Of a stretch of 64,000 nucleotides of DNA, positions 33,493 through 45,620 are shown piece by piece. Within the stretch, counting starts at the first letter, position 1, and each line of letters starts with the position of its first letter. This DNA comes from Pseudopyrenochaeta lycopersici (lineage: Eukaryota; Ascomycota; Dothideomycetes; Pleosporales; Pseudopyrenochaetaceae). Location of the stretch: positions 62,001 through 126,000 of the forward strand of contig NHZP01000076.1 in NCBI GenBank assembly GCA_003313425.1. Direction: 5' to 3'. The position numbers and the translations under genes are program-made. The notes beneath the pieces are model-generated. The model was not told the DNA's origin, did not search any database, and saw only the letters and a program-made list of their open reading frames with translations.

Positions 33493-34099
33493 CAGTGATC
33501 GGAATGGTCTGGTCTGGTCTGGTCTAGAGGTCAAACCAGACCAGACCAACTGTTTTGGTCTGGTCTAAAGGTCAAACCAAGACCAGACCAGCAAGACCGC
33601 CAAGACCGCCAAGAATGAGGCTGAAGTTATAGAAGGAAAGAAAGTAATGTATTATGTTACTATATCAACCATATCGTTGTCATTCTTACTATCCTCGTTG
33701 TCGCTGTCATCTTCAGATTGGGACCTTCCATACCAGGCCCGGAGGTACTCACACGCCTCTATAATTGTGTAGCGAAGTGAAGCAATTCTAGTCGGTTTTG
33801 CCGGGTTTGAAAGCATAAAGTCTGATTGGCCAATTACTTATTCTGAAAACCTCTTTTCATTGGCCGAACAAAAGCAATGTCACGTGGATTTTGATTAGTC
33901 GTAGAGCGGGAAACACCGTGCACTGGCTACTAGGGCTGGATTGACCAATCATGTGCTGCTTGGCGGAGCACGTGATACCAGACCGGTCCGACCATTTAGA
34001 CCGGTCCGACCATGGTCTCAAAAATTCGTCAGACCAGACCAAGTCTTGGCGGTCTAGACCAGACCAAGACCAAGTCAGACCAGACCATTCCGATCACTG
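33493..34099. mobile_element. hAT-type MITE with 8-bp duplication CTTGAAGG
   Basis: 607 bp with terminal repeats CAGTGATCGGAATGGTCTGG and its complement, and identical flanks CTTGAAGG at 33485-33492 and 34100-34107. CAG-type ends with 8-bp duplications are the hAT signature. Both subterminal regions are packed with GGTCT/AGACC repeats, including CCAGACCGGTCCGACCA-like inner copies; in hAT elements such subterminal repeats bind the transposase. No transposase is encoded. The sequence is not RIP-degraded, so the insertion is recent. Confidence 0.93.
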
Positions 34100-36141
34100 C
34101 TTGAAGGGGAAGGTGATATCAGCCGTTAATGTTACTAGAGGTTGTACAAGCCAATGTAATGATACCTCCGGACTTGACCATGATGACTCGCGCTTGCAGC
34201 TGACGCGACCGTGTGCGCACCACGCTCTGAGACGCACGAGATTTACCAGATAGCTGAGGAAGTTCCTCAAAGCTAGCCTTCGGCTCTCAAAGGCCTCAAT
34301 GAAGCTCTCACGCCTCGTAAAACAGCCTGAGAAGCACTATAGGCCTAAGCCTAAAGAGTACGGATGCGGTGCTAAGCGGCGCCAACCGTACTGGCCTGTT
34401 AGTACCATGCATGATGTAGGCTATAGGATACTGACCAAGTGGACAAAGTAGGATGTAGACCGGAAATAAGCACGGAGCTAGCGGAAACGCGGAATTGAAC
34501 GCGGAATTGAACACGAAACTTCGCGCGCAAGCCTGGAGCGCGAGGCTCTCCCTAATATCAGCTAGCGCAGCACCTGGCATTTCTCTAGTGTCTCAACAGC
34601 AGACATTGTGGCTAACAGAGTCGGCCCACTGTGGCATCACCAACACGTTGTCGCTCAGACGTTCAAAACAAAAGCATTGTTTCACCAGGTATCGGGCTGT
34701 TACACCGGGCTCGATATAGGAGAACTGGGACAGAATTTGTAGTATGAAATGACGAAGCTGGATTGGGTCGCTTGTTGCGTCGCAATCCCTCGCTGGAAGT
34801 GAGCCTTAAGTGTAGCGATGTGTGACCACAGTCGAAGGCTTAGAACATGCGGTGTTCACACCTTTATAGCCACTGGCCTCCAGTACGCTTATGCTGATAG
34901 AATATCATCTGCGAAGCAAGTGCCAACATTGTGCACCACAGTTCTGGCTTCCATTACAGTGCTTACTGTCCGCCGTGTCGAAAAACTAGCTTTCTCAAGT
35001 AATCAACTCCACGTGAGGCAAAAGTATGATGAACGGCTTGGATGATAAGCAGGATATCAGTATAGGAGTGCCAGCTGCTAGCATAGCGATGATTCGAAGC
35101 TAACCCTGACACGTTTACCATAGCTGACATGGAGGCATAAGCAGATCAGAGATAGCACAAAAATACTGGCCGATTGTAGTGATGGGGGTAAGCAATTAGT
35201 ATCGAAGAGCTCCGCGTAACCTGGTGTCCTTGTGTACCCACCACGATGTACTTGCTTGTTTCGCGTGCTGATGTGCCACCGCCCCACTTCCACGCAGCAA
35301 GCCGCCACGCCGCAGTGTTCAATATCATTGCCGAGGGCAGCCCATTGCGGCTTAGCACCATCGTCTCAACATTCGAAACAAAACATGTAACTAATGGTAA
35401 TAACGAGCAGCAACATTACATTACCACATGTAAGGGCAAGCTGTGAGGATTCGAGAAGGAGCCTCCAACACTTCCAGTTTCCGGCGCCGCTGTTTGATTG
35501 GCCCGGAGATTTTCGTGACTGACTCATACTCGTGGGATGAATGATTTGTTGCTTGCGTCATGAAGCATGGAACCCACGAGTCATGACCAGTCATGCCTAA
35601 CAGTGCTTGCATTGGCAGGTTAGCCATGCGAGTAGAACGCTGATGGTCGTTGACGTGGTATTGAGGGGATCATAATCATTATCCTCTGAGTGGGTAACCA
35701 CAACACCAGCATTAACACGCTAGAATGCGCCACATGTGATGACCATCAGCACTAGGCGCGGGTCGTTCCGCTACAATCAAGTGCTGACCAGGTAGCTAAT
35801 TGGATGACTGTCATCGCTCATCCAGTGCCATTCATCGTTCGGCCCGGTGCGCTGTAGATCAACGCCATCTGGCTTTGAGGCGAGTAAGCATTCGATGATC
35901 GCTCGTCGATTGCGCACGAGTGCATATGGCCACGTGGCACGAAGCTCGATACAGCCTAACACGATTCCCGTCTGAAGATCGTCAGCATTTTCGGTCTTCC
36001 CCGTTGAATCATTGGATGCTACTGGGTGATCGCTTGGTTTCAGCAACGAACCCTCAGTTCATCAATCTCATGCTCTTCGCCGTGTACGTATGCATGATTG
36101 GTTAGCAAAGGTGACCGATGGCTGCTGCGGTAGCCTTCATA
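34100..36141. other. GC-normal region without supported genes
   Basis: Many short open frames on both strands (up to ~90 codons) but none with a recognisable domain, splice structure or codon pattern. Small direct repeats such as GCGGAATTGAAC twice at ~34490. Two segments near 34620-34690 and 35325-35395 resemble each other (TCAGACGTTCAAAACAAAAGC against TCAACATTCGAAACAAAACA), suggesting remnants of one repeat family. An inverted pair CTCGTGGGATGA / CCCACGAGTCATG lies at ~35530-35585. Confidence 0.45.
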
Positions 36142-36385
36142 CAGTTGCTTGCGAAACCGCCTTCACCGTTTGGGCACACGAAGATTTTTGACCTTGCGGC
36201 CCCAAGTCCTTGCTGCCTTTCAACCAACCATGTTCCTGTAAGGCGATTCTGCGGAGTTCGAGGGGGTTCCGCTGTTGACACTGAAGGCAGATGATTGGCC
36301 ACACAACAGCATGGGTGTCCTAGTGCAGTGGGGGCCAAGAATCTTTGTGTGCGCAAAAAGGTGAAGGCGGTTTCGCAAGCAACTG
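36142..36385. mobile_element. Tc1/mariner-type MITE with TA duplication (244 bp)
   Basis: Arms CAGTTGCTTGCGAAACCGCC from 36142 and the complement ending at 36385 pair over more than 45 bp, and TA flanks both ends (36140-36141, 36386-36387). CAGT-type ends plus TA are typical of Tc1/mariner. No coding capacity. Not RIP-degraded, so a fairly young insertion. Confidence 0.88.
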
Positions 36386-36506
36386 TACTGACATGCCGCA
36401 CCTATGAATCCATCAGAGCACTGAAAAGAAATGGAAACACGATAACTGTATTATGGCTGCGGTCAAGTGAAGAAAACGCACTGTTGAAGCTTGCTAAGGC
36501 GCAGGC

Positions 36507-39228
36507 TTTCTATCCATACGCGTATGGTTTAGTTAATCCATATTTAATCCATATATGGCCGTATCCATGTACCATACAAGCTACGGTGTATGGCCATATA
36601 TGGCCATACGCCGGAATAAAGTTTCCCTGATTGAAACATCCGCGTGGCCGCCCAGATATTCTACGATTGACTTAATTTACCTCCCCGTTAGGTCTATGGC
36701 ACTTGTGATGTAGGCAGATAGCAAGCCTTACGCGTCGTGGCGCCAGGTAGACGTTTCTGCCTACTGTCGCCTACCGTTGCTTATTTAGGCAGTTCTCTCT
36801 TTAAGGTATATGCACCATAGTCGTTGCAGCACTGCGAGTGGTTCGGACAGTGTGAGTTTAGAGCACAATTTGAGTTCATGTTCCGGGATACTTTTTATTT
36901 CTCTAACATGTGATACATTCTATAATGGACTCTTTCCTCATCCGCACGTCTAGCGACTGCGAATCCTCTGTTGTTGCTACAATTGAGAGCGCCTTCCAAG
37001 TACCTGAAGCATCTACTGGCTCACCCTCTACCGAACCCTCTACCGAACCCTCTACCTTTACAAATCCGAAGCGCAAACGTACTACTACAGCAGAAGCTAC
37101 CTGGCAGCATACTCGAAAGCCTCGAGGCTCTGATCCAGAGCGCGATGGACCAAAGCAGGAGCTAGTTTTCTACTGCAAGTACTGCGAAAACCCGCCCTAC
37201 TCGACCTACGTTTCCAGCACCTTCCGCAACCATCTACTTAAGATACACTTAATTGAAGCTGCCGGGTCAAGCCTAAATCTAATAAAGAAAGCACGTACAA
37301 ATCTGCTTAAAGAGGCGTTTAATAAGGCTGGCGAGATAGAGGTTGTTAAGCTATAAGAAAGGGAAGAGCAAGTGCTCTATAACGCACTTAATCTAAAGGC
37401 TGTAATAGAAGCTTTAGTTTAGCTAGTTACTGTACGTAATCTTCCCTATAATTGTAACACCTAGCTAGAGTTACACGCTCTGCTTATAGCAGCAAACTAT
37501 ACAGCAGAAGGTCTTATTAATGCCTCACACGGCCACATCTAAAGGCTTAGCTCAAATTCATACTTTGTCTATAAAGATATCCTTTAAAAGAAGCTCCAAT
37601 CCGCACCTGGAAAGCTTTACCTCTCCGCTGACGTATGGAGCGCGCCAAATCATAAAGCCTTCCTTAGAATATGTGTGCAATTTGTAGAGGAGGATATAAA
37701 GAGTTCTTATTAAGCACTGCTTAATTTACCTGAACTTCCTAGCCTAGACGGCCCCAGAAGCTATAGTAGAGCTAAGTAATAGAAGTGCTTTCAGCCTGTG
37801 ATTGAAGATTATGGTATCTTAAATAAGTTAGGCTATATTACGGGCGATAACTATAGCTCTAATGATGTCCTCTGCTAGCTACTAAGCAAATTTCTTAGGG
37901 AGCAAGGCATCTTATAGAATGCAAAACACCGGCGAAACCGTTGCTACGGCCATATTATTAACCTCTGCGTCTAAGCTTTTCTTTTTATAGATAGTAAAGA
38001 AGCTGTGCTTAAGGCCTGCAGGCAGATTAAAGATATAGATAAAGCATTATTTGATATGGATATGCTTGAGGGTTAGAAGAAATAAAAAGAGCTTAGTTGG
38101 CGCTAAACGGGTCCTCTTGGCAAGATCTATAACATTGCTATCTATATTAGAGCGGATGACTACAGATATAACCTGTTCCGAAGGCGTGCTGGCAAAATAC
38201 TTGGACTTGACAACGATACACGGTGGAACTCATGGTTTCTCCTTCTGGACACAGCCCTTGATAAGGAGGAGCATATTAAGTGGTACCAGGATAAATACTA
38301 CGATGCTCTTACGGACAACTATTTGACTCCGCAGGATTGGCAGACTCTTCGCGATACACGTAACTTCCTACAGCCATTTTGGAAGATAACTCTCCTCACT
38401 GAGGGCTATCGTTCAACGCTCGATCGTACGCTCTTCACCATGGATGTCCTCCATAGGCACTACCACCAGGCATTCAACAAATATAAGAAGAACCAACAGT
38501 TGCTCGGGCCTGTGCTGACAAGCTGGCACGTCTTTGACAAGTACTACCAGCTCTCTGATGAGAGCCCTGCATATAGCGTAGCGCTTATCCTCTACCCATC
38601 ACGAAGAAAGGCTTATGTCCAGAAGAACTGGCCAAAGGCCTAGCATAAGAATATTTTTACTGGAGTAGAGATGCTATAGGAAGATGAGTATAAGAAGCTG
38701 CCAACTGTTAATACAACGCCTTCCTTGATTTCTCAAGGGGAGCTAGATGAGTACAACCTTCTTGCACAAGAGCTTAATGTTATAGGCACTGTAGCCGACG
38801 CTGACGAATACGAAGCTTACACCTCCTAATCGCCTATTCTAATTGACTGCTCGCCTCTTACTTGGTGGCTTCGCGATAAGCAACAAGAGCGCTTCCCCCG
38901 ACTGTCAAAGATGGCTAGAGATATTCTTTCGATACCTGCCATGTCCGCTAACCCTAAACGAACGTTTTCTGGAGGACGTCGTACAATTTTATGGGACCGA
39001 ATGCTCCTTAGAGCATCTACAATTGAAAAGGGCGAGTGCTTAAAGAGCTGGATCCGTAGCCGCATCACGGCAGGGCTACTAATAGAGCTGGTAGAACAAT
39101 TTATGATGAAAGAGAGTGATGATGACACACTAGAGAGAGATAGTAATCTATGACGTCGTTTAGTGTATGGACAATATATGGTTTAATTCTCCATACACCA
39201 TAATCCATACAAGCCAGTATAGCGTATG
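36507..39228 (+). mobile_element. hAT DNA transposon, probable 8-bp duplication GCGCAGGC
   Basis: GCGCAGGC flanks the proposed element at 36499-36506 and 39229-39236. The ends share CATACGC, although the left end has 8 extra bases outside it, and both subterminal regions carry many CCATA / TATGG repeats. It encodes the hAT transposase at 36925-39153. Because a further end-like copy exists at 42206-42226, the true right end is uncertain (see findings). Confidence 0.65.
36925..39153 (+). pseudogene. hAT transposase, one frame with RIP stops
   Basis: From ATG at 36925 to TGA at 39151 one plus-strand frame of 742 codons runs without frameshift, interrupted by TAG/TAA. A BED-type zinc finger is at ~residues 75-115 (YCKYCENPPYS, then FRNHLLKIHL), preceded by a basic KRKR segment. 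A ribonuclease-H-like core includes DNDTRWNSWF (~38200) and LTPQDWQTLRDTRNFLQPFW (~38325). The C-terminal dimerisation domain is at ~38905-39060 (MSANPKRTFSGGRRTILWDR, then CLKSWIRS). The 5' third (36925-37356) and 3' end are almost free of stops, whereas the middle is RIP-damaged. Confidence 0.9.
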
Positions 39229-39238
39229 GCGCAGGCAT

Positions 39239-42203
39239 GTAGGTAATAATTATGTTATATTATATAGTTATATTGTTAGATAACCACATAATACATAACT
39301 GTAACTGCCTCAGGCAGTTATGTTGCCTAAGTTATATAGTTATATAACTCTACAGTATCTTTTGGTGTTGCTGGCCGCTGCATGGAGATGTGAGGTGTCA
39401 AAGTTGCCAGGTAAATCAAGGACGCTCGAGCCCATTTTACCTACAAAAGGGGCTAGTTTTAAACATATTCCGTCTGTGCGCGCGTCGCTTGGGGACTCTA
39501 TGTCCCGTACCGACCCCTAAGCCCTGCCAAAAAGGTAACATCTGCACTCTGCTATCTATATCTTTTTAGTCCCTCCCTGTATTTTCAAATACACTATAGA
39601 TAGCACCTAAAGAACAACTAGGGCTTCTTGACGAGCCTAAGAAGAAGCTAGCGAAGAACTCTTAACGATCTCTAAGCCTAATTCGCGCAACTTTAACAAC
39701 TTAACGCTTGCCCCTAAGGACACGCACTACTAAGCCAGTATACTATAAAAAAGGCGCCGGAGAGCACAGGAGGTAGATAAACTTTGGAGCTTTGTATTAG
39801 ATGAGCCTCCTGAAGGCAAACTATAGCGTGGCAACTCGAATTAAGAGATCTTTTACTGCAGGCGGTGTAGAAAGGGACTTACTAGTATAACTGCCTTCCG
39901 CCTGCATCTCTGGATAACTTACGGCCTGCATATTTTATTGAATAAGAAACTAAAGGTAGAAGAGGAGTCGAATTACCTCGCTGCTAGCTTTAATATCTAG
40001 CAACAGCGTGCAGAGAGTACAGCGGAGGCCCTAAAGGCTCGAGTTCTTCGCGATTTGGTAAACTAAGCTGACTAGCTAAACGTACTAGTTATGATGATAG
40101 TTAACCACAACCTCCCTCACACAATAGTTAAGTGGCCTGAGTTCCACCTCCTTATAAAGATATCAAATTACACACTAGTTAAGCGCGACAGTCTAGTTAA
40201 AAAGTCTTACTAGTCTGTTAGAAAGCTGCTAGGAAAGATATATAAAGTTTAAAAGGAAGTTATTAAGTAAAAGCTTGCTAAATTACTCTCTAAAATACAC
40301 TTTACTACGGATATTTAGACCTTACTAAATAAGAGCTACTACTAGGTAATTATAGCTTACTTTGTAGATAAGCTAGGGAGGTTGTAGAAGGCTATATTAG
40401 CTCTTCGTAAGTACAAGGATAGTTATAGTGCTAATAAACAGGAGCAAATATTCTTTAAAGTCCTGCAGGAGTACGAGATTAACGAAGAATAGTTAGGTTA
40501 TATTACTAGTAGGCATTAAATCTAATAATAAAACCCTTTGAAGTCTATTTAATAGCTAATTACCTATATACAAGAGATAACCACGGTTTAAATAATAAGA
40601 TTTACTGCCTTCTCGCTCGTCGCTTCTAATACTAGGGCGCTTAGTAACACTAAATTTAATATATAGGTTATATTCTTAACTTAGCTTACTAAGCCTTCCT
40701 CTTTATAAGGAATAAAGATGCGGTAGAGCTAGCTATTAAGGCAGCAGAGGAGCTTTAGTAAGAGGAAGAGAGGCTTAGACTTTACTTAGAGGACGAGTAT
40801 AATTAGAATAAGACTACTTAGGAAGAGTAGAGAAAGTTTAGTCTACTAGGAAAGATCTACAACGTTGCTGTATAGCTCTGTCGCTTACTATATTAGTATT
40901 AAAGATTTGTTAAACTAGCTAGAAGAATCCTCCCCTAGGATAATAATACGCGCTAGAATTTATAGCTAATAATGTTAGAGGCGGTAATTTAACTAGAGAA
41001 CTACGTAAGAGTCTTTATTAATAAGAACTAGGATAATATGCAGAAGAACTTTATCGATCGCGATAAGTAGGAGAGCTTAAAGGAGATAAGGGATATTTTA
41101 AAGCCCTTTCGCGACACTACTGCTATTCTTAAATAGGATAATACGACGCTTAATTAGGTGCTAGAGTTAATAGATTACCTTATTAGCTATATTAAAACGA
41201 AGCAGAGCGAGCATACAGCTAACATAAACCTCTCTGCATTGCTTTTGTCTATATAGTTCGCATTTAATAAGTATTATAAACTTACTAATTAAACACCTGC
41301 ATACGCTAGCGCACTGCTTCTTAATCCTACCTTCTAGAGACGATATCTTAAAGATAAGTAGAAAGCTGTTAAAGAAGTTTACCTAGGTACGATAGATTAG
41401 GTAATTAACGCCGTACGGAGATTATAGATAAAGGAATATAAGTTTATAGCTATTCTATATAAAGTTTTAACGCTAATTAACCTAGAGTCTATTACTAATG
41501 CCCTTAAACGACACTAATTTAAAAGAGAGATAGCTAGGTCTACATTATTAGATAAGTTTAAGCAGTTTATTAAGGTAATTCTTATAGGATCTTACTGCCT
41601 ATAACTTTTACTAATATCTTTCTCTTATAGGGCAACCCTATACTAAGTATTGCTGGCTCTGCCCTTAATTAGTAGCTTGAACCTACCCAGCGTAAGAACT
41701 TCCTGCGCCTCTTACGCATAGTAATTGATCTCCACTCTATTCTAGCGATGTCGGCTAAAAGCGAACGCGTATTCTCTAGAGCTAGGCGTACAATAACATA
41801 GGAGCGACACTAACTTAGCGCTAAGGTTATTAAGCAGAGTAAGTGTTTAAAGAGCTAGATTAGATTAACAGCTAGGGACGGAAGGACAATGGCAGGTAAT
41901 TTGGCTAGGGAGGTGCTGGAGGAGAGTAATGCAATAAGAGATGAAGCTACGGCGGCCGTGCTAGTGCTAGAAGGCCTCCTAAGTCTCTCTACATTAGCGG
42001 AGACTTCCTAATAAAGAAGTTTATATAAATATTAGCACCTATTTTAAGCTTTATGCATTTATCTTACTTTTTCGAAGGGCTTACTAACCTAGTCTTGGCA
42101 TTTTAGGTAACTATATAACATAATATAACTGCCCTTAAGCGGTTATTATATAACTAGAACTACCCTTCCAATTATGTTATATAAGTTACCTACTACCCTG
42201 GTA
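39239..42203 (+). mobile_element. Second hAT DNA transposon, RIP-degraded
   Basis: Ends TAGGTAATAATTATG on the left and the complement of TAGGTAACTTATATAACAT on the right give short inverted termini; no matching 8-bp flank was found. The plus strand encodes a decayed hAT transposase: a BED-like finger YCRRCRKGLTSITAFRLHL at ~39850, and the C-terminal dimerisation domain at ~41730-41870 (HSILAMSAKSERVFSRARRT, then KCLKS). RIP stops are frequent, but the last 120 codons are again nearly clean, as in the neighbouring element. Confidence 0.75.
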
Positions 42204-42209
42204 TAGCGT

Positions 42210-43110
42210 ATAGATAGAAAGCCTGCTATCGTCTCTTAGGCTTGGGCTGGTCTATTAGTGGCAGCAAATACTGCCGAGGAAGTTGTGTGTTCTGCGATAG
42301 TCCTTAGTCGATGTGTAGACTACTGCAACTTACAGGCGCGGATAGTTCTAGGAGAGGCCGTAGAGCCGCAGCTAGCTCTTCTAGAGACTAACTAATATTA
42401 TCTAATATTAATAGCATCCTCTTACTTAGGCTGTTTAAAGACACTTCCACACTAGCAACTATAGGAGAAGAGGATCTATTATTTGTGCAGCTACTATTCT
42501 TAGATTAGCTTAGCTTATAGTTACAGTCTGTTTCCCTACAGCTTAGTAGCTTTTAGGTGACTAGATTAGGGCTAGCAGGAGCAGTTAGCTCTCTATAAGT
42601 AGTATACATACTATCTTAAATATAATATTATGCTTCTTAAAGAAGAGTTACTTTAAGGATTTAGATACTGCTTATTAATGCCTAGCTTTACTCTATAATC
42701 GTCTTAGCTAAGGGTAGACTAAGGATAGCATCTTTAAGATTAGTTTTCTTTTACGCTTCTGTTTATAACACTAGTTCTGCTTCTGCTAGTAATTCTAACT
42801 ACCTATTAATAGCCTTATTAGCAGGTATAGATAGTAAAGCTACTTAAATCTCTAGTTTACTTTAGGTCTCTTACTGTTTTCTCTCTTCTAAGAACTTCTT
42901 AGCTATAAAGAGCGCAGATAAAATAAGCTCTTTCTTCTTAAAGATATAAGTATAAGTCTCTAGCGGCTCTTGTGCGGCCTGCTCTAACAGCTCTAGCTCT
43001 TTATAAGTTAAGCCCCCCTAAGTCCTCCTTTCTTAGCCTCCTCCTTCCTAAACCTTCTCTGTAAGTTTAAGCTGTAATAATTAATATAAAGTTCTAACAG
43101 AGTCGGCTCT
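42210..43110 (-). pseudogene. Unrecognised coding remnant with RIP-type stops
   Basis: On the minus strand one frame (codon starts in register with 42999) can be followed for about 280 codons, broken only by TAG/TAA. It is rich in Leu, Glu, Gln and Lys with helical character (ELELLEQAAQEPLETYTYIF, later ELLAEAELVL and QALISSIQILKVTLL), suggesting a long coiled-coil region. I recognise no family. It may be the C-terminal part of a transposon protein or a decayed host gene. Confidence 0.45.
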
Positions 43111-45620
43111 CTCTATAGGACTTGAAGGAAAGGGATGGGAACTATGTTGTAGGACTAGCGGGTCTGGGTCTGCAGCGCTTAGATCCTGTGTACATATAGT
43201 AAGTAAGCTATGCCTGCGTGACTTAGATAGTAATTAGCTTACCTCTTTATCTGTATCGCCAGCACTGTTTACTGTAGCTGAGTTCTGCTGGTTACAGCTT
43301 AATTCCTCCTTTGGTACAGTTATAACGTGCCTTACTAAACTATTATTACTCTTACTAGTAAGTATAACACTATAAGAGCGCAAGTCGTTAGTCTTAAGCC
43401 TACCCTTACCCTGCTATAGTCCTATAAAGAGCGAATTAGAATTGTGTCGTAATTGCCGCGTTTGCTGCAGGGAAGCTGTTAAGGAATTTTGATTTTGAAG
43501 CACCCTCCCTACTAGACAGTGCACAGGCGTTATCTCTTGTGTGGGCATCAGTGCTTCCGGCGATTCGCCTGAGGATTGCACTCGATCACTGGTTTCCCCG
43601 TACTGAACTCGACTCTAAGTGTGTTTTAGCGTGCCACTCTGAGCAGCCTTTGTCTCTTTCCATTCTGCTTCTAGGGCTGGGGTGACAAAGTTGTACGGTT
43701 CCTACGTCAGCTCGTACGAACTTCCTGTTGCTGGGTTGATACTATCCTATTTAACTAGATAGTGGGTTCCATTGTTCTCTAGAATTCCTGTCGCGGCCCA
43801 GAACGTCTTGCTAGCCGGGCTACGACCCCGCTCCGGCTCGATGGCGTTAGGGCAGGCCGGCAGTTATATTCAACGTCGTTTGTTTCGGGTGAGAGTTTTC
43901 GAATTCCGCTTCCGCTTGTTCGCTGTTAGATCCGAAGCCATTTGTAGTAAGAGATCAGATAAGAGAGTAGATTCACAAGACATTCAAAACCAGTCCTGCT
44001 TCTTTAAAAGCTTATAGTTAATGTTAGTTCAATTTTACGTCTTCGCTAACACAGTTACTACTTACAATGTGTGCTTTCTAGGTTCGAACGGGCTCTAGAA
44101 GCGTGATAGCGCGGATGCAAGCACGAAGGGCTTCTCGTCAGTCGCGTGAAGGGTAGGTCTACGGAGGCCGCAAGCGGCGTAATGTACTGTTACCGTATCA
44201 GAAGATCTTGCGGTCAAGATATAACAGTATGTTGCGCGACGTTGTAAAGCTGAGGAACGGTTATTATTGCGGTAGTGAGTCGCTTTGACTTTAGAGCGGC
44301 GCGGTTGCCAAGACGATTGGGCAGTTATCCGCTAAAGGCGCAACTATTAAGCTGAAATAATAGCGTCTCCTGCGCTGCGCAATCTAGATAGATATCTGTA
44401 GGTCCCGTTCTAGTTCCCGTAGTAGAGTCGTAGTTAAGGTTAATCGTGAATTATACCCTGATTGGGTGACCTGCGTTCATCTATTAGCAAAGCTCCGCGC
44501 TCAGTCACGACCATATTTTCGGACATAACCATATCAACCTTAAGAACGACTAGATAATCACTTCGCGTCTTTCTCGATCGAATGCGTCTTCTCACTTGCG
44601 CGAGAGGCGTTAGATTTCCTAGTACGTGGATAAAGAGAGAGGTTGCATGAAAGGGAGCATGACTACGGATCGGAGCGGTAAGGCGCCATGAGCGTTACGC
44701 ACCACTCCATAATCAGATTAAGTTCTCGGAAGCGATAAGGAATCCAGAACCGGAGCCGGGTGCCACTGCGGAAAACCAACCAGTGCTAGCCTGGCACAAG
44801 CCATTATTGAACGTCGAAACTGTTGTAGACTCCTGTCCTGTGCGCAATTGGCTTCCGCTTTTTGCACGCTGTTCGGACTTTTACCCCGCGTGCCCCCTTG
44901 CAGAGGTTGTCAGCAGCCTTGCCCTATTAACTAGTTGTAAAGAGTGTGATTGTCAAGATGGGCGATGAACGCAGTGGTCATGTAACTCATAGTCCATAAC
45001 TATTAAGTGCAACTATTTAGTCTTCAGATCCCGCTTTACAATAGATCAACTCTTACACCCCCCCAAGTTTTGCCACCTGTCGCTCCAAGATGACAGAAAC
45101 GGTCTGAAGTATCATCATCTGGCTTGGAGAAGCACCATCGCTTCAGCTGAAAACCGATCCTCTTGATGCGCCAGGTGCGCTTCGGCAGATCTGGATCTGA
45201 AGCTCTGGGATGGCGACGATTCAGCATATATAGGACGCGAACTAATCTAGTAGCCTAAAGTTTGCTAATTATCAATACAATCCGAAGGATCTCGAACTAT
45301 GGTCCTTGCTCACTAGTGTTGTCGTTATGCCAACGTAAGTACGTACCTCGGAGGGGCTCGTGCACGTGTCCAAAACAACTAAAGCTATGCTCCAAACTCT
45401 GGTTCGACTGTGTCGTGATGAGAAATGAGGTGTGGTATGTATGAGGTTACCCTGGATTGCAGTGATTGTTAGCAACTCTGCGGCAGTGACAACTAATCTT
45501 AACACTTCATTCTTCATCGCTATACTACGACTATCGTACTTAGGCGATTAGAGCAGCACTGCTACCAGCAAGACATCGATTCTCTCTGTTATTCTCGGCT
45601 ATTTAGGGTAGCGCTTCGAG
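43111..45620. other. Mixed-GC DNA without supported genes
   Basis: GC rises to normal from ~43440. Several open frames of 60-80 codons (43772-44017, 44783-44968 plus; 45036-45227, 45272-45517 minus) show no domain. A TATA-like CATATATAGGAC occurs at ~45225. Nothing else can be supported. Confidence 0.45.

Noticed and set aside
34100..36141. Numerous 60-90 codon frames on both strands
   Set aside because: No domains, no splice structure and overlapping on both strands; indistinguishable from chance.
38051..38326. 91-codon plus-strand frame
   Set aside because: Shadow of the hAT transposase, whose true frame here reads DNDTRWNSWF and continues to 39153.
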